DNA of 64,000 bases from Primulina eburnea (taxonomy: Eukaryota > Streptophyta > Magnoliopsida > Lamiales > Gesneriaceae), in NCBI RefSeq assembly GCF_022965805.1, contig NC_133108.1, forward strand, positions 41,982,051 to 42,046,050, written 5' to 3'. A program made the translations under genes and the position numbers. Positions 60,113 to 64,000 of this stretch are shown here, piece by piece. Numbering within the stretch: the stretch's first letter is position 1; every line of letters begins with the position of its first letter. Under the pieces are notes generated by a model. It worked only from the letters and a program-made list of their open reading frames with translations, was not told the DNA's origin and did no database searches.

Positions 60113-63100
60113 TTTTTTGACAAGACAAAATACTTTCATTCATTTGAAGAATTAGCAAAGTACAGGTTCATGAGCTCACCAAGACAAGTTGGTGTCTCTA
60201 CCCACACAAAAGGACTATCATAAAAGCGAGATTGCTTTGCTAACACATGCGCAACCTCGTTTGATTGTCTACGGACAAAATGAACCGTGAAACCTGGTCT
60301 AGAAGCTACTATATCTCTACAACTTTCCATTATGCTTCCAAACTCCGTGTTGTCATTCGCATTTCCCTTCATGGCCAGATGGACAGTCTGTGCATCCACT
60401 TCGAACATAACCTTAGAATAATCCATATTGCGGATCCAAGACAAGGCTTCCAACAGGCCGATTGCTTCTCCTTCTTTGACGCATCGAAGTCCTTTAATCA
60501 TGGTTGTTCTTGCAGTAACAAATCTACCCTCAGCATCTCGTATCACCATACTTACTCCAGCCGATTGAATATCATCAAAGAAGGCTGCGTCAATATTGCA
60601 TTTAACAACGCCCCTAGGAGGTGGTGTCCAAGAGCTCGCTTGTGGTCTTGTTCCTACTTTCTGTAAGTCTTTATCATTCCTCTCTAGGGATATCCAGTCA
60701 TAAAGGAAGCTCATGGCTGTATCTACCACTCTAGCTGGGGTATCGATATGGTTGTTCCATAATAGAGAGTTCCTTTGTTTCCAGATTGCCCAAAGTATGG
60801 TAACAAACTTGCTCAGCTCTGCTCCGCTTATTTCTTTGATGATCCTGAATACCCAATGCGTGAAACCCTCTGCATCCTCTGCTTGTGCTTCTACCATCTG
60901 AAGGACCTTGGCATGTTCCCAACAATCTCGTGCGAACGGACATGATATAAATGTATGCCAGGAATTTTCTAGGTTCTTGTTGCACACTACACACAGGGAT
61001 GGCACTTGGATTCCCCGTTTTTGTAGATTTATACGGTGAGGGAGACACTCTCTGCAAGCTCGCCAGAGGAAGACTTTGATTCTCGGTGGGACTTCCAACT
61101 TCCAGATTTCCTTCCAATTACCATGGATCTTTCTTGACTCTCTGTGTACATCCAAGCTCATAGCCACGTGGTAGCCCGACTTCACTGTGTAAACACCCGT
61201 CTTGCTAAAATGCCAAATTCGCTGGTCTATGGTGTGGAGCGGTCCTAGTGGAATTTCAGTAATGGCTTTGATATCTCTGTCCTCAAAGATCGATGCTATG
61301 ATGTCGTGGTCCCATTCCCTTGTTTCTGGTAGCATCAGCTCTTTCACTGTCCAGTGTTGTAGCTCCGGCATCACAGGTTTTTCGACAAAGAGATTGGTGG
61401 GATCACGAAGCCATGGATCTTTCCAAATGTTGATATGACTCCCATCACCAATCCTCCATCTATATCCTCTCTTTAACACTACTTGGGAAGCCAAAATGCT
61501 ACGCCAAGCAAAGCTTGGATTATGCCCCAGATTGGCATTTAAGAAGTCCCCTCTCGGGTAGTATTTAGCTTTGTAGATGCGACAGATTGTAGCATTAGGA
61601 TCACTAATAAGTTTCCATCCTTGTTTTCCCAGCATTGCCAAATTAAATCCATAGAAGTCTCGAAACCCCATTCCGCCATATTCTTTCGGGACACATAACT
61701 TTTCCCAGCGAAGCCAATTTAGCCCTTTAGCTGCGTTTTGTTTTCTACCCCACCAGAATGAATTGATCATCCGCTGTATTTCCTCTGCCAAGGATTGGGG
61801 GAGGAGGAAAGTAGACATACAATATGTTGGGATTGCTTGAGCCACTGATTTGATGAGGATTTCACAGCCCGCCTTAGACAACGGCTTTTGTTTCCAAGCT
61901 TGTAAGCGTGTCCAAACTCTATCCTTTAGGTAAGAAAATATCTGTTTTTTGTTTCTACCAATCAGCGAAGGGAGACCAAGGTATCGGCTCGTGTCAATAG
62001 CTGTCGAGACTCCCAAGATATCTGATATTACTGCCCTTTCGGCGTTGGGGGCATTACCACTGTACATGATGCTGGATTTTGAAAGATTTATGGCCTGGCC
62101 CGACTCTTTCTCATACTTTTCTAGTATACTCTTCACATTTTTCCCTTCGTCTGCTTTTGCTCGGAAGAAGAGCATACTATCATCGGCAAAGAAGAGATGA
62201 CTGATGGAAGGAGCCCCTCGACACACTTTAATCCCATGAATCTGTCCCAGTCTCTCAGCTTTCTTGATGAGTGCCGAGAGTCCTTCGGTACATAAGATAA
62301 AAAGATAGGGTGATAAAGGGTCCCCTTGGCGAAGCCCCCGATGTGGAATTGTTGGATCAGTAGCCTGCCCGTTGACCAGAAAGGAGTATCTGACAGTAGT
62401 GACACACAACTTCATATATTGGATCCATTTCGACGCAAAACCCAGTTTTTCCATGATCCGAAGAAGATAAACCCAGTCAATGCGATCATAGGCTTTGGAG
62501 ATATCGATTTTTAAAGCTGTGTTACTAGTTTTTCCTCGGGTTTGCCTCTTCATCTGATGGGTGATTTCAAAAGCAATTTGGATATTATCTGTTATGGATC
62601 GGCCTGCAACAAATGCGGACTGAAACGGTGATATAACATGGGGCAGAACCTTTTTCATTCGGTTGGCGAGGACCTTGGAGATTATTTTATAAAGCACATT
62701 GCAAAGAGAGATGGGGCGAAGGTCTTTCATGGCCTGTGGATTCTTACATTTCGGGATCAGCACCACATTTGTGTCATTCAGTGTAGGGGGGAAAGTCATG
62801 GCTTGCAACCATCCTACACAGCTGGAGAATACCTCTGTCCCAATGAGAGATCAGAACCGTTGATAGAAAGCCGGGTTAAAACCATCAGGCCCCGGGGACT
62901 TGTCCGGTTTCATGTCAAAGACGGCATCTTTAAATTCATCGAGAGTGAAAGGCCGCAAGAGATCTTCATTTTGTCTCTCTGTCACGCACGGTTGGACCTC
63001 ATCTGTCACTTCATTTGACATGTGGTTATTTTCTGCGAATAGATTTCGGAAGTAGCTTTGTACCACTTCGCAAATGTTTTTTTGTTCATCTTGCCAGTGT

Positions 63101-63644
63101 CCATTTACATCTTTCAATCCACTTATCTTGTTTGTTTGTTTCCTTGCCGAGGCAGAGGTGTGGAAGAAGCGAGTGTTCCTGTCCCCTTCTTTTAGCCAGT
63201 ATTGCTTTGCTCTTTGACGCCAATAGTCTTCCTCTTCCACGAGTAGAGAAGCGAGTTGTGCATTCGTTTCCTTGAATTTGGTGGTGGACTCTTCATCATA
63301 CTTGTCTCGCAGAGACTCCAGCTTTTCCTTACATTTTCTGATTTTGGTTCGGAAGTTTCCATCCACTGTCTTGCCCCATGGGTCCAGCACCTTCGAACAT
63401 AGAGTAAGTCTTCTTAGCACGTCACTTTCTCTGTTTCTGGTCCAACATTCCTCCACTATCGGTTGAAGTTCAGGTTCTCTAAGCCATCGGTTTTCAAACC
63501 TGAATTGGTGCTTTTGGAACACTTTTTCCTTGACCTCTGTTTCTAGCAAGATCGGGGAATGATCTGACACTGGTGCACTTAGGTTGCGAAGTCGTGCCAA
63601 TGGAAATTTACCCACCCATGACGGTGTACCCATTGCTCTGTCAA
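60113..63644 (-). mobile_element. 5'-truncated L1-clade LINE with poly(A) tail
   Basis: A 3.5-kb minus-strand insertion bounded by perfect 16-bp direct repeats, with a short poly(A) at its 3' end (poly T at 60113-60118). It starts inside the endonuclease domain (SDHSPILLE near 63575), so most of ORF2's endonuclease and all of ORF1 are missing. One frame covers the rest: RT palm (LKIDISKAYD; RQGDPLSP; HLFFADD), the zinc-binding reverse-transcriptase-associated domain (PPRIKVFLWRACRECLPHRI, then CVVC), and a C-terminal RNase H (CNIDAAFF, then EAIGLLEAL, FEVDAQ, SNEVAHVLAK). A single TGA at 62851-62853, where the family normally has Trp, splits the frame in two. Being truncated, it cannot move by itself. 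The intact repeats and mostly open frame point to a recent insertion. Confidence 0.95.
60136..62808 (-). CDS. LINE ORF2 fragment: reverse transcriptase, zf-RVT, RNase H
   Basis: An 890-residue open frame that is the main part of the element. The palm aspartates are at 102 (IDISKAYD) and 209-210 (FADD). The zinc-binding domain lies around 540-620 and RNase H around 730-850, with the acidic residues in NIDAA, EAIGLLEAL and FEVD. The ATG at 62808 is only the first Met after the in-frame TGA, not a natural start. The element's own frame continues upstream to about 63633. Confidence 0.9.
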   Translation of the reverse strand: MQAMTFPPTLNDTNVVLIPKCKNPQAMKDLRPISLCNVLYKIISKVLANRMKKVLPHVISPFQSAFVAGRSITDNIQIAFEITHQMKRQTRGKTSNTALKIDISKAYDRIDWVYLLRIMEKLGFASKWIQYMKLCVTTVRYSFLVNGQATDPTIPHRGLRQGDPLSPYLFILCTEGLSALIKKAERLGQIHGIKVCRGAPSISHLFFADDSMLFFRAKADEGKNVKSILEKYEKESGQAINLSKSSIMYSGNAPNAERAVISDILGVSTAIDTSRYLGLPSLIGRNKKQIFSYLKDRVWTRLQAWKQKPLSKAGCEILIKSVAQAIPTYCMSTFLLPQSLAEEIQRMINSFWWGRKQNAAKGLNWLRWEKLCVPKEYGGMGFRDFYGFNLAMLGKQGWKLISDPNATICRIYKAKYYPRGDFLNANLGHNPSFAWRSILASQVVLKRGYRWRIGDGSHINIWKDPWLRDPTNLFVEKPVMPELQHWTVKELMLPETREWDHDIIASIFEDRDIKAITEIPLGPLHTIDQRIWHFSKTGVYTVKSGYHVAMSLDVHRESRKIHGNWKEIWKLEVPPRIKVFLWRACRECLPHRINLQKRGIQVPSLCVVCNKNLENSWHTFISCPFARDCWEHAKVLQMVEAQAEDAEGFTHWVFRIIKEISGAELSKFVTILWAIWKQRNSLLWNNHIDTPARVVDTAMSFLYDWISLERNDKDLQKVGTRPQASSWTPPPRGVVKCNIDAAFFDDIQSAGVSMVIRDAEGRFVTARTTMIKGLRCVKEGEAIGLLEALSWIRNMDYSKVMFEVDAQTVHLAMKGNANDNTEFGSIMESCRDIVASRPGFTVHFVRRQSNEVAHVLAKQSRFYDSPFVWVETPTCLGELMNLYFANSSNE

Positions 63645-63660
63645 TTATAATTTGAAACTT
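63645..63660. repeat. LINE target-site duplication, 5' side of element
   Basis: TTATAATTTGAAACTT, identical to 60097-60112. Confidence 0.9.
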
Positions 63661-63799
63661 ATTATCAACTTTTTGTATTTATACACATAATTATACATAT
63701 TATATATTTGATATCTTAACAAAAATAAAATTGTATCTATTTTGTTAAATTACTTTTAAATATAATTAAATAGATTTCTCATCGAATCTAGTTACTAAG

Positions 63800-63982
63800 G
63801 ACAAAAACTTGTTTGAGACGGTCTCACGTGTTGTATTTTGTGAGACATATCTCTTATTTGGGTTATCAATGAAAAAGTATTACTTTTTATGCTAAGAGTA
63901 TTACTTTTTATTGTGAATATCGGTAGGGTTGACTCGTTTCACAAATAAAGATTCGTGAGACCGTATCATAAAAGACCTACTC
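63800..63982 (+). mobile_element. GAGACGG-family MITE
   Basis: 183 bp, GGACAAAAACTTGTTTGAG to GACCTACTC, with the core AAAAGTATTACTTTTTATGC. Flanking bases are only loosely repeated (TTACTAAG and TTATCAAG). Confidence 0.75.
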
Positions 63983-64000
63983 TTATCAAGATATTAAATA

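Noticed and set aside
60265..63466. Several plus-strand ORFs of 60-133 codons
   Set aside because: All are antisense shadows of the LINE reverse transcriptase frame.
1..64000. tRNA genes
   Set aside because: I looked for GGTTCGAATCC-type T-loops with matching acceptor stems on both strands and found none that I could support by eye.

Overview
The window is nuclear DNA from a eudicot plant. Its genes are split by AT-rich GT-AG introns, the intergenic DNA is AT-rich and full of MITE, LINE and LTR debris, and the gene set is plant-specific: lipid-transfer-like proteins, a GARP/MYB-like factor, an AMT2-subfamily ammonium transporter, a wall-associated kinase, and a mitochondrial SCO1 with a plant-type presequence. 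A recurrent ~182-bp repeat with GAGACGGTCTCAC termini resembles repeats I associate with Lamiales (Gesneriaceae-like genomes). That lineage guess is from memory and tentative.

Layout. 0.2-7.3 kb: a ~3 kb segmental tandem duplication. Each copy carries one small secreted 8-cysteine (LTP-like) gene, and a decayed minus-strand ORF lies between the copies. 11.0-12.4 kb: a GARP transcription factor with a first-exon frameshift and two EAR motifs. 16.4-19.5 kb: an intact five-exon ammonium transporter. 21.6-22.3 kb (minus): a YbhB-type PEBP gene with a one-base frameshift. 26.9-27.6 kb: a Tourist/Harbinger-like element with TTA target duplications. 28.3-28.7 kb: a bHLH140/LAX-type factor with an unusual basic region. 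29.6-30.4 kb: a decayed coding remnant. 30.8-31.0 kb (minus): the 25-codon ribosomal protein eL41 gene. 31.2-34.4 kb: an LTR fragment and a decayed LINE. 34.8-45.7 kb: an intact 23-coding-exon importin-11/KA120-type karyopherin. 46.8-48.1 kb (minus): a telobox/site II promoter driving a region that holds a C/D-box snoRNA predicted to target 25S rRNA. 50.9-53.7 kb: an intact wall-associated receptor kinase. 54.3-55.7 kb: tandem duplications. 55.6-56.3 kb (minus): a possible short plastid-protein gene with a G-box/I-box promoter. 57.4-59.7 kb (minus): an intact six-exon SCO1 copper chaperone. 60.1-63.6 kb: a 5'-truncated LINE with perfect 16-bp target duplications, 0.36 kb upstream of SCO1.

Genes and context. 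There are no operons here and the neighbours act in unrelated pathways. Three neighbouring pairs match gene neighbours I remember from Arabidopsis: GARP-AMT2 (At2g38300-At2g38290), PEBP-bHLH (At5g01300-At5g01305) and importin-SCO1 (At3g08960-At3g08950). The window therefore looks like old collinear segments pushed apart by transposons. I see no wholly new multi-gene system. The most useful unexplained items are the snoRNA unit, the tandem LTP pair in which one copy gained an upstream ORF, the bHLH basic-region substitution, the two single-site frameshifts and the orphan plastid-type exon set.
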